In this document: positions 42,487 through 55,490 of the stretch, piece after piece
Layout: each line of letters opens with the position of its first letter
Position numbering within the stretch: position 1 is the first letter of the stretch
Origin: Anagrus nilaparvatae
Taxonomy: Eukaryota > Arthropoda > Insecta > Hymenoptera > Mymaridae
Length of the DNA: 64,000 nt
NCBI GenBank assembly: GCA_022575985.1
Contig: JAKSXM010000147.1
Location: 20,866,001 to 20,930,000 of the forward strand
Direction: 5' to 3'
The notes under the pieces: model-generated
Told to the model about the DNA's origin: nothing
Database searches by the model: none
Seen by the model: the letters and a program-made list of their open reading frames with translations, nothing else
Translations under genes and position numbers: made by a program

Positions 42487-44089
42487 TATATGGGTCGATA
42501 TTCCTCAAGTGTATGTATACCTAATTCTTGGGTCTTCTAAACGGTCCCAAAATATTTTTCCCTCAAAGTACTATCGAAAATAAGTTCCCTCCCCAATTTT
42601 TAGCCTCCTAGGTCTTCTCCTTGATTTTTTACAGCCAAATAACTTTTTTTTGTGCTTTTTATTTTTTTTAATTTTAAGAGCGCAAAAATTACTAAAAATT
42701 GTCTCAGACTCTTATTTTATTGCAAAAAAAGTTTTCCTCATAAGCCCGGATAGGAAATTTCCCTGGCTATTTGATTCCGTGGTTCAAAATTTTATTTGAG
42801 ATGCGCGAGAAATCGAGTAAATACATTACAACTTCTAGCATTCATAACTCCCCAGCAGACAAACCAATTTTACTTTTGAAATACTCAAAATTTTTGTCTT
42901 CATGTACACTTTTTATGGTAAAATTTTTGTTTTGTTTTTTGGCTCCCTTAAAAATCTAGAGCAAAAAAACTGATTCCAAAATTTTCACTTTTTAAAAATT
43001 TTAAATTTCCCGCCAAGTCACGTGACCAATCAAAAATCTGACCAAAAATTCGGATTCCGCGGGAAATTTTACATGAGTACACCAATTTTTGTGTATTTTC
43101 AAAATTTCGTATCAATTTTACGAATTTTTAAATTTTTCCCCAAAATACTTGAAATTTCAAAAAAAATTCATTTATCAAAAAAAGGTTGTTTTATTGATTT
43201 TTTCACACTTTTAATCATTTAAAATTTAACTAAATCAAGAAATATAAACTTTTTTGATACAATATAAGTCAATTAATCTTAAATTTTAAAATTTTAATCA
43301 TATTAAAAGTTTTTTTTTTCATTTTAATGAATTTTAAATTATTAGAAGTGTGAAAAAATCAATAAAACAACCTTTTTTTGATAAATGAATTTTTTTTGAA
43401 ATTTGAATTTTGAAATTTCAAGTATTTTGGGGAAAAATTTAAAAATTCGTAAAATTGATACGAAATTTTGAAAATACACAAAAATTAGTATACTCATGTA
43501 AAATTTCCAGCGGTATCCGAATTTTCGGTCAGATTTTTGATTGGTCACGTGACTTGGCGGGAAATTTAAAATTTTAAAAAAGGGAAAATTTTGGAATCAG
43601 TTTTTTTGCTCTAGATTTTTAAGGGAGCCAAAAAACAAAACAAAAATTTTACCATAAAAAGTGTACATAAAGAAAAAAATTTTGAATATTTCAAAAGTAA
43701 AATTGGTTTGTCTGCTGGGGAGTTATGAATGCTAGAAGTTGTAACGTATTTACTCGATTTCTCGCGCATGCGCATCTTGAATAAAATTTTAAACCACGGA
43801 ATCGGATAGCCAGGGAAATTTCCTGTCCGGGCTTATAAAGAAAACTTTTTTTGCAATAAAATAAGAGTCTGAGACAATTTTTAGTAATTTTTGCGCTCTT
43901 AAAATTAAAAAAAATAAAAAGCACAAAAAAAAGTAATTTGGCTGTAAAAAATCAAGGAGAAGACCTAGGAGGCTTAAAATTGGGGAGGTAACTTATTTTC
44001 GATAGTACTTTGAGGGAAAAATATTTTGGGACCGATTTGAAGACCCAAGAATTAGGTTTACATACACTTGAGGAATATCGACCCATATG
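42487..44089. mobile_element. Second long foldback element (~1.6 kb)
   Basis: Arms 42487-43222 and about 43337-44089 are inverse copies with few mismatches. The outer ends pair through ATATGGGTCGATATTCC and its complement, and the loop is about 43223-43336. As in the first foldback, the arms give mirror-image spurious ORFs (43022-43222 on +, 43342-43548 on -). The sequence is unrelated to the 14.7-kb foldback except that both carry CGG/GGGAAATTT(T)ACAT(A/G)A-type blocks. Non-autonomous; no target duplication seen. Confidence 0.85.
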
Positions 44090-44269
44090 TTAGTTGAAAT
44101 ATGTTAATTGAAGTCATTTCCTATTATCGTAAAAAAAGAAGGTAATAAATAAATATATAAATATCTAAATAATTAAATAAATAAATAATTAAGGTATTAA
44201 AAGTAAGTGCAGGAATGATTGTATGTTAGTGGTATACTTGCAGTCATCTGGATAACCGCGGTACGTCTC

Positions 44270-47212
44270 AATATTATCCTATACCTTGGACTTCAGATTT
44301 TTTGGTGCGGAGTATGTACTCCACATACTGGCTGATTTCGGACCATACTTCTTCATTTCGAAGCATCAGGCCAACCACATTCTCAAGTGTGATTTGACAG
44401 ATGTTAGCTTCTAATTGAAACTTTTTAGCAGCCCACCTATCGCATTTGAAGAATGTGTGTTCCGGCGTGTCGTCTTTGCCAGGACAGTATATACACTAAG
44501 CACTATTCATCTTCTGGATCCGAAAGAGGTAGGAGCAAAAAACTCTTTGTCCGCTTAGGAATTAGGTCAAAAAATAATTATTGTCCCCATGCTCTCTATT
44601 TATCCAAGGTGATATCTCTCCAATCAATCTCTTGGTCCATTTGCTCTCCGTGTATTTGGTCCAACGTTTCTGCCATTTGCTAAGGCTGATCTGGCGCGAA
44701 GTAGCCTTTGAATCGAATGCCTTCGCTCTCTTTGTTCAGATAGATATACTATCTCTCAAGAGCCAGCAGATCTATATGGATTACCCCGGCGATAACTAGA
44801 GCTGCCTCCAAGGACATTGTGTAATAGGCGCAGGAGATTCGCAGGGCTCCTTGCCTCTGGACGCTCGTAAGCTTAGACGCATAACTGACCTTAAATTTAC
44901 GACCAGCCCATACTTCTGCACCATATAGAAGTATTGAGTGGGTGACCGACATGTAAATGCGCTTTCCAGTCTTAGGTCCACATGTAATTCTCATGAGCCT
45001 GCTTAGCGCAGCAGTGAGCCTGGCAGCCTTCTCCGTGCTTCTCAAAATCTATGCCTTAAACGTCAGCTTCATGTCCAGCAGCACTCCCAAGTACTTTAAG
45101 TAATCCTTCGTTTCTATCCTAACCTCCCCAATACATATTGGGATGATGGTCTCATCCTTGGTTACGGGTGAATAGGACAATCTCAGTTTCTCCTTCGCAA
45201 GATTTAGACCGTGGTCTTCCATCCATTAGTTGCCGTAGTCCGTGCATTGCCTGGTTAAGTTTCTCCTCGGCAGTTTGTACATCTTTTGCCTGGATAACTA
45301 GAACCAGATCGTCAGCATACCCGACGGTAGAAGTATCCTCCGGCATTGGGAGCCTAAGTACCTGATCGTACATGATGTTCCATAGATCCGGACCGAGGAC
45401 CGATCCTTGGACTGCTACTGCAGTTACTCTCCTCAATCTTGTTCCTTGCGCAGTTTCAAATATTATTTCTCGATCGCTCAGGTAACTTCTGATGATTCTT
45501 TGCAGATATTTTGGCACCTTCCTTAGCCCCTCCATAAAGTCACTCCACCTTGCTGAATTAAAGGCATTCTTTACATCTAAGGTCACTAGTAGCGTGATTT
45601 TCCTATAGTAGTGATTGCCTGTATGTTCATTCTTAATGACACGGGTGATGCTGCTTATGGCATCGATAGTTAACTTCCCCCGTCGGAACCCGTATTGTTG
45701 GGGAGAAAGGTCTCCTGCAGTTTCTACAGCCCTCAGTATCCATGCTTGCAGCATCTTTTCGTTATTTTTTCCGACTGTGTCCAGTTATCCTAGAGGACGC
45801 TAATAGTTTGGCAGCGTAGGGTCCCCTTTACCTTGCTGATTAGGAATATTCTGGCTCTTTTTCAGAGTTTTCTGAAGACGCCCGCTCGTGCACAGGTATT
45901 GTACATGCACAGAATAAGCTGTGGACACTCGTGTACGGCTATTTTCAGAATCTCAGTGATTATTCCATCAGGCCCAGGTGCCTTTCCATTTTTGAGCGAG
46001 GCTACTGCTGTTACAAGCTCCTCCACGGTAAATTCGGGGATATCCTCCTCGTCATCCTCCTCTAAGTCATCCTCTTTCTCCCTCTCAGGGTGGGTAGAAA
46101 AAAGTCCGTTAACTATACGAGTAACCTCCTCTTCGTTCATAATGCCACTTACGGAAAGAGCGCCAATTCTCTTGGTGACTATTTTGTAACCAAGACCCCA
46201 TGGGTCATTGTCCATCTCATTACATAAAGCTATCTCGCATGCTCTCTTGCTTTTCCTAACAGCCAGTCTCAGGCTTTTCTTAGCCTGCTTATGCTCTGCC
46301 ATAAACTCAGCAGCGTCCGTTCTGGTCCTAGCATGTGTGGCTCTTCTTCTTGTCGTTAAGCTCGCACTTCTTAGACGGGCTATTTCAGCGTTCCACTAGT
46401 AGGCTGGTGGTCTATCTTCGCAGGTTTCTTTTTCGGGCATGGCTTTGTTACATGCCTTTTCCAAAAAAGTCATGATTTCATTGACTAATATCTCTGCGTC
46501 GTCAATATTTCCTGGCCTTATTGCTTTTCCCAGAATAGCAGTCTCTCCTCTTTTAAGCATGTTCACAAATATTTCGCGGTTTAGCCGCATGATGTTCCAT
46601 CCACAACATTTCCGTGCTTCGTCTCTTCGTATCTGTCGACATTTGTCATGCACCTTAAAAGAGATATATTGGTGGTCACTCGCTGAGAAGTCCTCCAGAA
46701 CTTGCCAATCTATAATTCTAGCAGATAAATCTTCTGATGCTAGGGATATATCCGGGATGGTCTGTTTGTAGCTCGGTCTTCTGAAAGTTGTAGTCTTACC
46801 TCCATTTAGCACCGCTAAGTTGAGCCTGGCACACAGGTCAAGTATATCCTCTTCTCTGTCATCCGTTTCCGGCATACCCCACTGGGGAGCCCTTGAGTTG
46901 AAATCGCCTCCTATGACAATTTCGCCGGTCATGTACCTTACTGCATCTTCCAGACTGTTAAAATTGGTCAGAGTGTCCTCTCTGGACTCAATTGGTGTCA
47001 AAAGCTCTGCCGGAGCCATTCTCTTGTACAAGTATCTTCCTTGGATTTACTGCCAAAATAGCTGCTTTCCCCAGGTCATCCGTAAACCAGTTCTGGGAGC
47101 GTGATCCAGCCCACTGTTTACTTATAAGGAGAAGGTCCACAGACTTCTCTCTAGCAAATTGAAACATCAGGTTTCCTGCTAAGGGGCTTGTGTGCACATA
47201 ACCTTGTGGCAC
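44270..47212 (-). pseudogene. R1-type ORF2: endonuclease and reverse transcriptase, broken
   Basis: Endonuclease: an N-terminal piece PLAGNLMFQFAREK (47160), then GGDFNSRAPQWG (46900) and SDHQYISF (46670), which are the catalytic Asp/Asn and His boxes of the APE family. RT: NGKAPGPDGI (45970), YGFRRGKLTIDA (45690), LDVKNAFNSA (45560), the GSVLGP box (45400) and the catalytic GYADDLVL (45320). Thumb: 45045-44749. The C-terminal zinc motif CIYCPGKDDTPEHTFFKC lies near 44490-44440 and the frame ends near 44270. Frame breaks occur at about 46990, 46390, 45860, 45760, 45150 and 45050. Non-functional. Confidence 0.85.
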
Positions 47213-47239
47213 TTTTAAAATTATTTGGCTTGCTAGAGT

Positions 47240-48637
47240 CTGCGCCGCTCCTTAATTTTACAAGAGCCCTCCGCTTTGCTTTTCCAAGGTCGTGTTTTAA
47301 CTCCTTCCCTTATAGACCGAGGTCCAAGCATAGCATGTACCTTGCATTTGCTGCGCAGTCAGTTGCTTTGTGGTCTTCTCCTCCGCATTTATAACATTTC
47401 GCTCTCCTGTCGTATCCGTTACATTTTGTGGCTATATAACCAAAACGCAGGCATTTAAAACAGCGGGTTAATGGGGTTCTTAAATTTACCCTGCAGTTCA
47501 TCCACCCAATTTTAATACGCTTCTTGTTGACCAGTTTAAAGGCGGATCTTTCATCAAGGTCAACGTATGCAACTCTTTACTCTCTTGCATTGCTCTTAGA
47601 GATAGTCACCTTAACTATCTCCGCGTCTTCTTCTTTGCCTTCGATGACATTTAGAATGTTTATCGGCTAGTTGAGGCAATCCAAGTCGAGTATTTGGATG
47701 ACTCTTTTAGAAGCAAGGTCTCTAACTTCGACCTGTGCACCCAGTACTTTTCTTACTTCTTGTGAGAAAGAACCTATTTTGTCACTAGGTTCTTTCAGCT
47801 CGACCAGGACATCGCCCGTCTTCGTCTTTTGCACCGATCATATTTTGGCACCGAAATCTTCTGGTTGGACCTGAGATATTATAGCTCCTAGGACTTCAGC
47901 GTATGTTCTACCCGTAGGCAGTTTAACAGTTACAGCTCGGTCCCGTTTTTTAGGGATTGTCTTCTTTTTCGTGGCTGCAGAAAGCTTATTGTTTTCACCC
48001 TGCCCTCGCTTAGCTTCTTTTTTCCTCTTTCTTCTCTTCTTCTTTTTGTTTACAGCCGTTTGAAAGGGTTCTTTATTACGGTCCGTATCATATCATATTT
48101 TAGGGAGACTTTCCTATAGTAGTTCTCTTAGCATCTTCCTTTTCTGATCCTGAATATTAAACGCTTTCACTTCGTGTTCTTTTTTTAAGCACCGAGCCTG
48201 TTATATGTTTTTTTAAATAGGTGCTCAATTCCACTCTTTTCATTAGATAACTGATCTCTAATGGCTTTGAGAGCAGTAACTTTGACTTTCATATCACTTA
48301 CACCTTTCTTAACGAAAACAACAGTGTCTATGTTTATCTGCTTATAAGTCATGTGGTGTATTATCTCGATTAATTTGTCTTCCATTGAGTTGAGGATGTT
48401 TTTGACGACATCATGGTTTTCATCCATGCGTTGTAGACGTCTAGCCAGTTCGGTCTTCTCGTAGAGCAATTGAACTGCCTCAGCATTGTCATCTTTTCCT
48501 CCTAAATTCACTTTATTGCCTTTACATACATTTAAGTTAGACATTTTAGAATATATTAAACTTCGTCGCTCCATGTGCAAAGGTCTCCTTCGACCCCTTA
48601 CATTCTGGGCAGCTGGCATGCAGACTGGTTGCATCAC
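47240..48637 (-). pseudogene. R1-type ORF1 (Gag-like), broken
   Basis: The N-terminal part (48637-48185) is open, with a helical region and a likely Met at 48543. A Lys/Arg-rich stretch and TGRTYAEVLGAI follow, then an ALR-type fold region with two stops, then WMNCRVNLRTPLTRCFKC and zinc knuckles (CFKCLRFGYIATKC, CYKCGGEDHKATDC) at 47450-47350. This layout is diagnostic for R1-clade ORF1. Several stops and frameshifts; not functional. Confidence 0.8.
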
Positions 48638-49370
48638 AGAGGATATAACTTACGGCATGCACTTGCACCACCTTGCTCCTCTCATTCCTCCGCGAAAAAA
48701 GCATAATTCACTTCCGAAATATAAATTTGGAATCCGCCAGTAACTTGGGCACATACCGACAACATCGCCAAGCATTTAATGATGGGCTCCGACTGCAGAG
48801 AACCCCACCTTCCGTCTTGCGTCAGCAGAAGCCAAATATAATTCAGATAGTTCGCGCAGCCAGACAGCTCGCTTCCCCATCTAGGATCCTCTTTTGACAC
48901 TTACGGTTCGCGCCGCACGGCATACTGTCCATACCGTGCATGAGTGTAGACAAACACATTTGGCTGTGTTTGTAAACACACATGTCCCGCATGTGCAGAC
49001 ACACGGCGGAGGCTTTTAGAGTTTCCTCAAACTCAGCTAGGGTTCCTTGGGTTTTCCAAGTCCATCCAGAAAGGCCGAAGACTTCCTGGCTCCGAGGCTT
49101 ACCTTCACACATTACTTAAACTAGAAAATAAAATAACAAGCTTGAGTCGTAGTTTAGTGGGACTCGCTACTAACTATTAACCGGCTGCGTCGCTGTGCTC
49201 GAGGTGGAAATCTCTCATGGTAAGAGCCAATACATAAGGTCTAAGTAGGCCCCGTATGTGGCTTAATTCGCACTTAAGCTTGAAGAAAACCTTGGAGCCC
49301 CTTTTGGTGTGTCGTTTCCTCAGATATACTAATGGATAGCAATCTGCAGCACTCTTACTAAGAATGCAAA

Positions 49371-49550
49371 GAGGAAAAGCAAGGCATTAGCCCGATTTAT
49401 AGGGCAGCCTCATTTATTCCAGAGAGCCATAAGCTGTCTGCAGCATACTCAATAACAGTGTATTAGGTTCAGCAGTATGCGTGTCCCACAGAGAAAAGCA
49501 AGGCATGGGACCAGTTTATAGGGCAGCCTCATTTGTTCCAGAAAAATATT
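49371..49550 (-). repeat. Duplicated ~55-bp block in the R1 5' region
   Basis: A block GA(G)GAAAAGCAAGGCAT...TTTATAGGGCAGCCTCATTT-TTCCAG occurs at 49371 and again at 49491. Such repeats near LINE 5' ends often carry promoter activity; here that is inference. Confidence 0.7.
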
Positions 49551-49835
49551 TTAGGATAAGATAATTAATTAAAAAACATTACAATTAAATACCCCTTTAT
49601 TATCAATAAAATGCACAATAATCATTAAATGTAAATTAAAAGTATTTAATAAAATAATTAAGATAATTAAAAATAGACGTAACGGTTAAAATGCATTTTA
49701 TTGATAAAAAAAGGATATTTATTCATTTAAACTGTAAATAGGAATTAATTATACATAAAAAAAATGATTAATGTATAAAATATAATATATAAAAATAATT
49801 AAAAATAATTAAATTTCGCACCAAATGCAAAAATC
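49551..49835. other. AT-rich spacer
   Basis: No gene and no recognisable element. Confidence 0.4.
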
Positions 49836-50040
49836 CTTCCAGAAACTTCTAGAACAAATTTTTATGTAAAAATCCCAAACATGTGTATTTGTGACTCGTA
49901 TAAAGGTATATAAGATAGAGCTTGCCTACATCACGTAACACTTGTTTGGGATTCTTCGAAAAGCTAAGTTCGCAAAAACGGTCCTCTTTGTATAAGCATA
50001 CTCAATAAATCTATACATTGATCAAATAAATTAATGTTGT
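49836..50040 (+). repeat. Possible solo LTR fragment
   Basis: Contains, in the right order and spacing, a TATA-like box (GGTATATAAG, 49905), a GC-richer transcribed segment and AATAAA (50004), as in the promoter, R and polyadenylation parts of an LTR. I see no second copy, clear TG/CA ends or target duplication, so this is tentative. Confidence 0.3.
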
Positions 50041-51600
50041 TATTTATGCTAAGGAATCCTAAAACATTCATTAGCTTCGTAAGGTGCAGAAGTGCACCGA
50101 CCACATTTTAGAGGTGCAACCTCGACTTTATTTTTAGAAATCTGCTATTCAAGGGCTCGACACCCTTGTTCCAAAGAGATATTAGGCGGGTAGGAATTAT
50201 AATGCTCGAAAGTAGGAGAAATATATTCAATAATTTTGGACTACCCTTGTGGTAGCACACAAAGACTACTTCTTAGGTTATAGGAACGGGAGGGTTATCG
50301 TATCATTTTAAAATGGAATATGTTTATAGGCAGGGTACTCCAAGCATGTTATTTGAGGGGGAGGTCAAATGGGCCATATAAGGTGAAATGTCATTAGAAT
50401 AATTTCAATTTAGGGACTTAAAATATTTTTGATTTAGGGACATAGAATAATCCTAATTTAAGGACTAAGGCCACTTCTTAGGTTACGTAGATGTAAGGCT
50501 TAGCGTATCATTTTAACATGGAACTTGTTTATAGACAGGGAGGTACTTTAAGTATGTCATTTGGGGTGGGTCAAAAGTGCCATATTTAAGGGAAGGTCAA
50601 ATAGACTTAGGATAATTTTAATGTAGGGACTACGAATACTCTTAGCTTAGAGATATTAAGTAATCTTAGAATAATATATTTAAACATTTTCCATGTTCGT
50701 TGGTAGTAAGTTCACAAACCAGTTATAAGTTTTTTGTATTAGTGCTCACTTTTTTAGGTCATGTGAGTATAAGGCTTGACGTATTGTTTTTTTTAAATAA
50801 AGACTATTTCCTTAGGTTTTGTGCGTATAAGGCTTGACTTTTTTTTTATAATAGATTTTAGGTAGTACTTGTGTTGTATTTTTTTTAATAGAAACTTTTT
50901 TTGGCTTATATTAGTGTATAGTTTAGGATATAGTTTTTAAATAAACTCTTCAGATTATGTGGGTTTATGGCTTATGTTGGTATAAATCTTGACCTAAAAA
51001 ATTGAATATTTTCCAACTAATATTTGTTTTTCTTGCCATCAAGTACCCTCTGGTAGTGGTGAAATATTATTTTATTATTTTTTTTAATTTGCTTGGAAAA
51101 TTTGAAAATATTTATGATGAAAAATTGGTAATTACCCATCTAAAATTCGTAAATTTTAACATCAAAAAACCTTTTACTGTTTATATAAAGTTATATTTCT
51201 AGTTTTTAGCTATTTTTACCCAAGTTTAAAGTCAATGTTTTCAATATAAAATTACGGAGTACAATGTATTTCATAAGCAAAACTATGATAAAAAATACTA
51301 TGACTAGTTTTCAAAACTGTAGGTGGTCTAGTTGCAATTTGGCAGCTCTTTTTCCATTTTTGACTTTTTTAGCATTCTAAGCCAGCTATTTCTCTTTTAT
51401 TTTTTGAACTTGCTAAATAAGCCTGAAAAATATTTTCTTTACGAAGATAGATAGTAAAATTTTCCGCCTGATCTGAATCTAGTCATATTTTTAGGTCATA
51501 TTTTTAGCTATTTTTCAAAAAATTTAGAAAAAATCGGAAAATATACGACTTTTTTAAATAATAGATTTCTCAAAAAGCGACACATTCTTTAATTTTGTTT
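50041..51600. other. Gene-free stretch with dispersed G-rich repeat copies
   Basis: At about 50316 and 50517 the block ACATGGAA(C)(A/T)TGTTTATAG-CAGG-GTACT precedes GTCAAAT/GGGCCATAT-type sequence, the same family as the 9245 minisatellite. The words CTTAGGTTA-GT and TAAGGCTTG recur several times to 50980, so this is a decayed, partly tandem repeat. No gene. Confidence 0.5.
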
Positions 51601-51649
51601 TTTGTTTTTAAATATCATCGGACCCCTCCTTACAAAATACTATTCAACA

Positions 51650-53061
51650 TTCTCACATTGAATACGCTTTACCTGAAGACTTAATATCAGCTCACTCATC
51701 TCCAATGCCTGTTGACCCTCACACTGAGAAAAATGATACCTCACAACAAAAAACCTCAAAAATTCAGTATGTTCCTAAGCCATTATTATTAGTCAAAGAC
51801 CCAAATAATGTTTCAATTCTTAAACTCCATGACGTTTTCAACTTTATCTCCTGGCGTGAAGATTATAGTCGCTTAAGCAATATCCAACTAATTCAACAAC
51901 AAGACTCAGTAAATTTCTATCACGTCATCAAAGTCCAAGGAGCAATTATTCAATCTCAAGAAAAGAAAATCAAAGATCTTTCCAGAAAACTACATAAAAT
52001 GGATCTCTCTACTGACCTCATAATTTCTGGACTTGAAGTTACTGATAACACTGATTTGAAACGTATGGTCGTCACCCTAGCAAATTTTCTCTAAGTCAAC
52101 ATGAAAGTTCAAGACATAAGGAAAGCCATATTGGTAAAGAATCTAAATACATCTCTTGTCCAAATCTCCTTTTATTCTTCAGCACATAGCCTCCAGTTAC
52201 TGGACAGCAAAAGAGCCTTCGGCAGATTAATAAACTCTATAAAAGTTTCTATAACTTTTCTCTATCTAATAGCCAAATTTTCATAAATAAATACCTCAAG
52301 ACCTTTATAAATTGCTGATATCTGCTAGACAAGCTCGAAATACACATGGATTTTTCAAAGTATGGCACAAGAATGAAAAGATATTCATCCAAGCTAATCA
52401 GCAACACATGGCATTAGTTATAAATAATCAAAATAAGCTTCAAGATCTACTAAACTCCTTTCCGGCAAATTTCACTCAGCATGGGCCTCAACCATCACCA
52501 AACCAACATCAAAATCAATTTCAAGATTTTCAACCTCTGCATCAACCGTTTTATCCACCTACAAACCATCAACCTCAGCACCAGTCACCCTACAGGTATC
52601 TTTCTTCTCAACAATCACAGCAACAAACTACTCAGCGGGCACGTATATCAAATAAAGCTAAAAATAATTTCCAGGCTTCTCGTGACCCACGCCAGTCCTA
52701 ATTCCTTCGTCCTCCACCTCCCAAAACTTTTGACCAAACACGTTCCCATATACCTTCTATTCTAGATCCTCATTTCTCAGTTCCTCCACGACAAACTCAA
52801 TTTCACCCTTCCGCCCCGCCTGTCTCCACAATGCACTCATCTTTTACTAATATCATACCCAGCATTTCTCACCCCTCTAACCCCAGTGGTTCATATCAAA
52901 ATGTAACTTTCCAGCCCCCTGTTAACCAAGAACCTCCCCCCCGCCACCCCACCCTCTCCCCTACATCCCAATACATCAGCTCCCAAATTCAACGAATTGA
53001 GGATTCAATCAATAATTTCCCCCTAACACAACTAAACGACAAAGGAAACACCAGGAAGTAA
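51650..53061 (+). pseudogene. LINE ORF1-like (Gag) region, broken
   Basis: 51705-52094 encodes a 129-residue helical segment with QSQEKKIKDLSRKLHKMD. After a frame change there is ARQARNTHGFFKVWHKNEKIF (52325), the end of an esterase/RRM-type LINE ORF1 domain, followed by a Gln/Pro/His-rich tail to 53061 that is interrupted by several frame changes. It would have been an RNA-binding chaperone. Confidence 0.6.
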
Positions 53062-53079
53062 TCTAGCTGCTAGGTCAGC

Positions 53080-55490
53080 CGCCTCTCTCCCAGCCTCCGA
53101 TCCCCATTCTACAAATTCAAATTCTCTTAAAATCAGCCATTTTAACGCCATCTCCCTCTGCAAGTCCATGAGAATGGACTTCTGTAGAACAGAGCTTCTC
53201 CCTTTCTCGTTTGAAATCATAACTGTCTCCGAAACCTTTTTTTCATCCAGCTTTCACAGACTCAATGGCCGAAATCAAGGGCTACTCACTCGTAAGAAAC
53301 GATAGACAAGGAAGAAGCTCTGGAGGAGTTGCTCTATACATAAAATCCAATCTTTTCTACAAAATTCTATCCGCCAGTAAAGACACAGGTGTAGATTAAC
53401 TTCCAGAGTACCTGATCTGTGAGGTCTCCTTTTTAAACACACAGATCATGGTCGCTGTAGTTTATAGACCCCCTTATCATCTTCTATCATAAAACATGGA
53501 CTTCTTAGACAATATCTTGTCCTTTTCTTTAAATTACAGTAGTAAAATCATCCTAGGAGATTTCAATGTAAATAGATTAATTTTCAACGCCAATCAACTT
53601 TGCTCTTTGATTTTCTCATCCACAACAATTTATTTCTCATTCTCCATGGCGAAACCCATCACGTGATCATTAGGTCAATAAATGATCACCGACGAGAATG
53701 AAAAAATTCTCTTGTTTGACAAAAAACTATTTATAAACAATCATTACCTCAGCCACCCTATCTTTTTGAAATATCAAATCCATCAACCCAGAGGAATTTA
53801 CCATCCGCCATCGCCAGTTTGATTGGTCTTTTGCTTTCAGAAGTCTGGATATTGACAACATCTGGGACACCACTACTAAAAACATTACCTCCTTTCTCGA
53901 CTCAACAGCTTCCTTCTAAACCTATAAAATCACCAAAAAATCACTCCGATAGTTAACCCCCGAACTAAAACATGAATCTCGGCATTTAGACTACCTCTAT
54001 CGTAGATACAAAAGTAAACGCATTCAGTCTCGCCTCAACGCCTACCGGTATCTTTGAGACTCTCTGAATGAAAAAGTAAATTTTTTTTCAAATAAATTGT
54101 CCACAAATAATCCCCCAGCCATAATTTGGAGTGAACTAGAACACTTAGGTCTCACCAGCCATCTCAACACCTCGACTCTCCACAAATAAACACTATAGCT
54201 ACTTTCTGTCCACTCAAAACACTGCCCCCTTCCCTCACTCAACAAATCCACCAACAGACTTAAGCCGCCCCCCTTTCAATTTCTCAAAAATTACTTTAGA
54301 TAATTTAAATTTGGACTTCAAGCAATTTTCAACCAAGTACAAAGGCCCAGATGACATTTCCTTAGAAGCATTAAAACTCTGTCTTCCTGCATTATCTAAA
54401 ATTTTTCTTTCCTTATTTAATAAATCAATTATTTTAAACAAATTTCCGACCGCCTGGAAGTACAGCCACATCATACCAGTAAACAAAACATCAAATTCTC
54501 TTTCGTGATTATTGCCCCATCTCACTATTATCTATATTATCAAAAATTTTCGAGAAAATCCTACATAACAACTTTCACAATATCTAGCCCAACATAAAAT
54601 CCTTGACTGTTTTCAATCTGGCTTCTAAAAAATACACAGCACTCATGCCTTATTAACGACCCTTGCTGACGATATCTGCAGAAGTTATCACGATGGAAAC
54701 CTCATCATCTTATTAATGTTGGACCTCTCAAAGGATAGAGTTTCTCATGAACTTCTGTTGGCAAAATTAACAAGCATTGGTTTATCCAAAAATACAGTAG
54801 ATTGGTTCACAAGTTACCTCTAAAAAAAAACACAGGATGTTTACATTAATAAAACTACCTTTTATTTTAGTGGGATTCATATTACCATTTCAAAATCCGT
54901 AAAACACCTTGGTCTTTTCTTTGATTCAAATATGAGCTGGAACACCCAAATCAACCATATGATCAAATCCCTAAACTATGTACTCTACACATTGAGATTT
55001 TTCAAAAACTTTATCTCCCCTTTTCTCTGTAGATGCTAAGTCACTTCTTTAATTTTTCCCTTCTTTGACTATCTCATCTTCCCAGTGGGTAAGCTTCTAG
55101 GGTAACAATACGATCGGCTTCAAAACTCCGCCGCAGTCAGATACTTATCTGATATTAAATTCCCAAATAGGACCTCCCCTGCTAGACTGGAATTAGGTTA
55201 GCTTAACGTGAGGCTACGCAAAAAATATGTAGGCACAGTTCATATATACAATGTCCTAAACACCCAGATACCTACATACCTGAAGGAAAAAATTAATATC
55301 TACATCCCTACAAGAGACCTTTGAACTCATTTACGACCCCAACTTTCATCCCTATAGGGTGTAAACATCCAAAAGCCCTCCAATACAACAATTCCTCTCT
55401 AGTATATATGCTAAACTTTTGAAACACCCTCCCTTAATATATCCGCCTTGCTTCCTCTTTAGACACTTTCAAATAAAATATTTACATTCA
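53080..55490 (+). pseudogene. LINE ORF2 endonuclease and RT, broken
   Basis: The endonuclease start is visible as NSLKISHFNA near 53120 and FSFEIITVSETFF near 53210, then SGGVALYIKSN near 53320. RT pieces: KYKGPDDISLEALKLCLPALSKIF (open at 54311-54508), then LSILSKIFEKIL (54525), DCFQSGF (54600) and MLDLSKDRVSHELL (54720), and after an internal deletion across the YADD box, KSVKHLGLFFDSNMSW (54890) and a thumb region to about 55400. Many stops. Non-functional. Confidence 0.7.

Larger units (their letters stand above)
44270..49550 (-). mobile_element. Decayed R1-clade LINE
   Basis: In sense order on the - strand: a 5' region with ~120-bp repeats (49371 and 49491), ORF1 with R1-type zinc knuckles, ORF2 with an APE-like endonuclease and RT, and a C-terminal CCHC motif. 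Both ORFs have multiple stops and frameshifts. There is no 28S rDNA flank in the window, so it is a dispersed copy or a relative that does not target rDNA. Confidence 0.85.

Noticed and set aside
43022..43548. Mirror-image ORFs of 66 and 68 residues
   Set aside because: Again the two arms of a foldback read in opposite directions, not genes.
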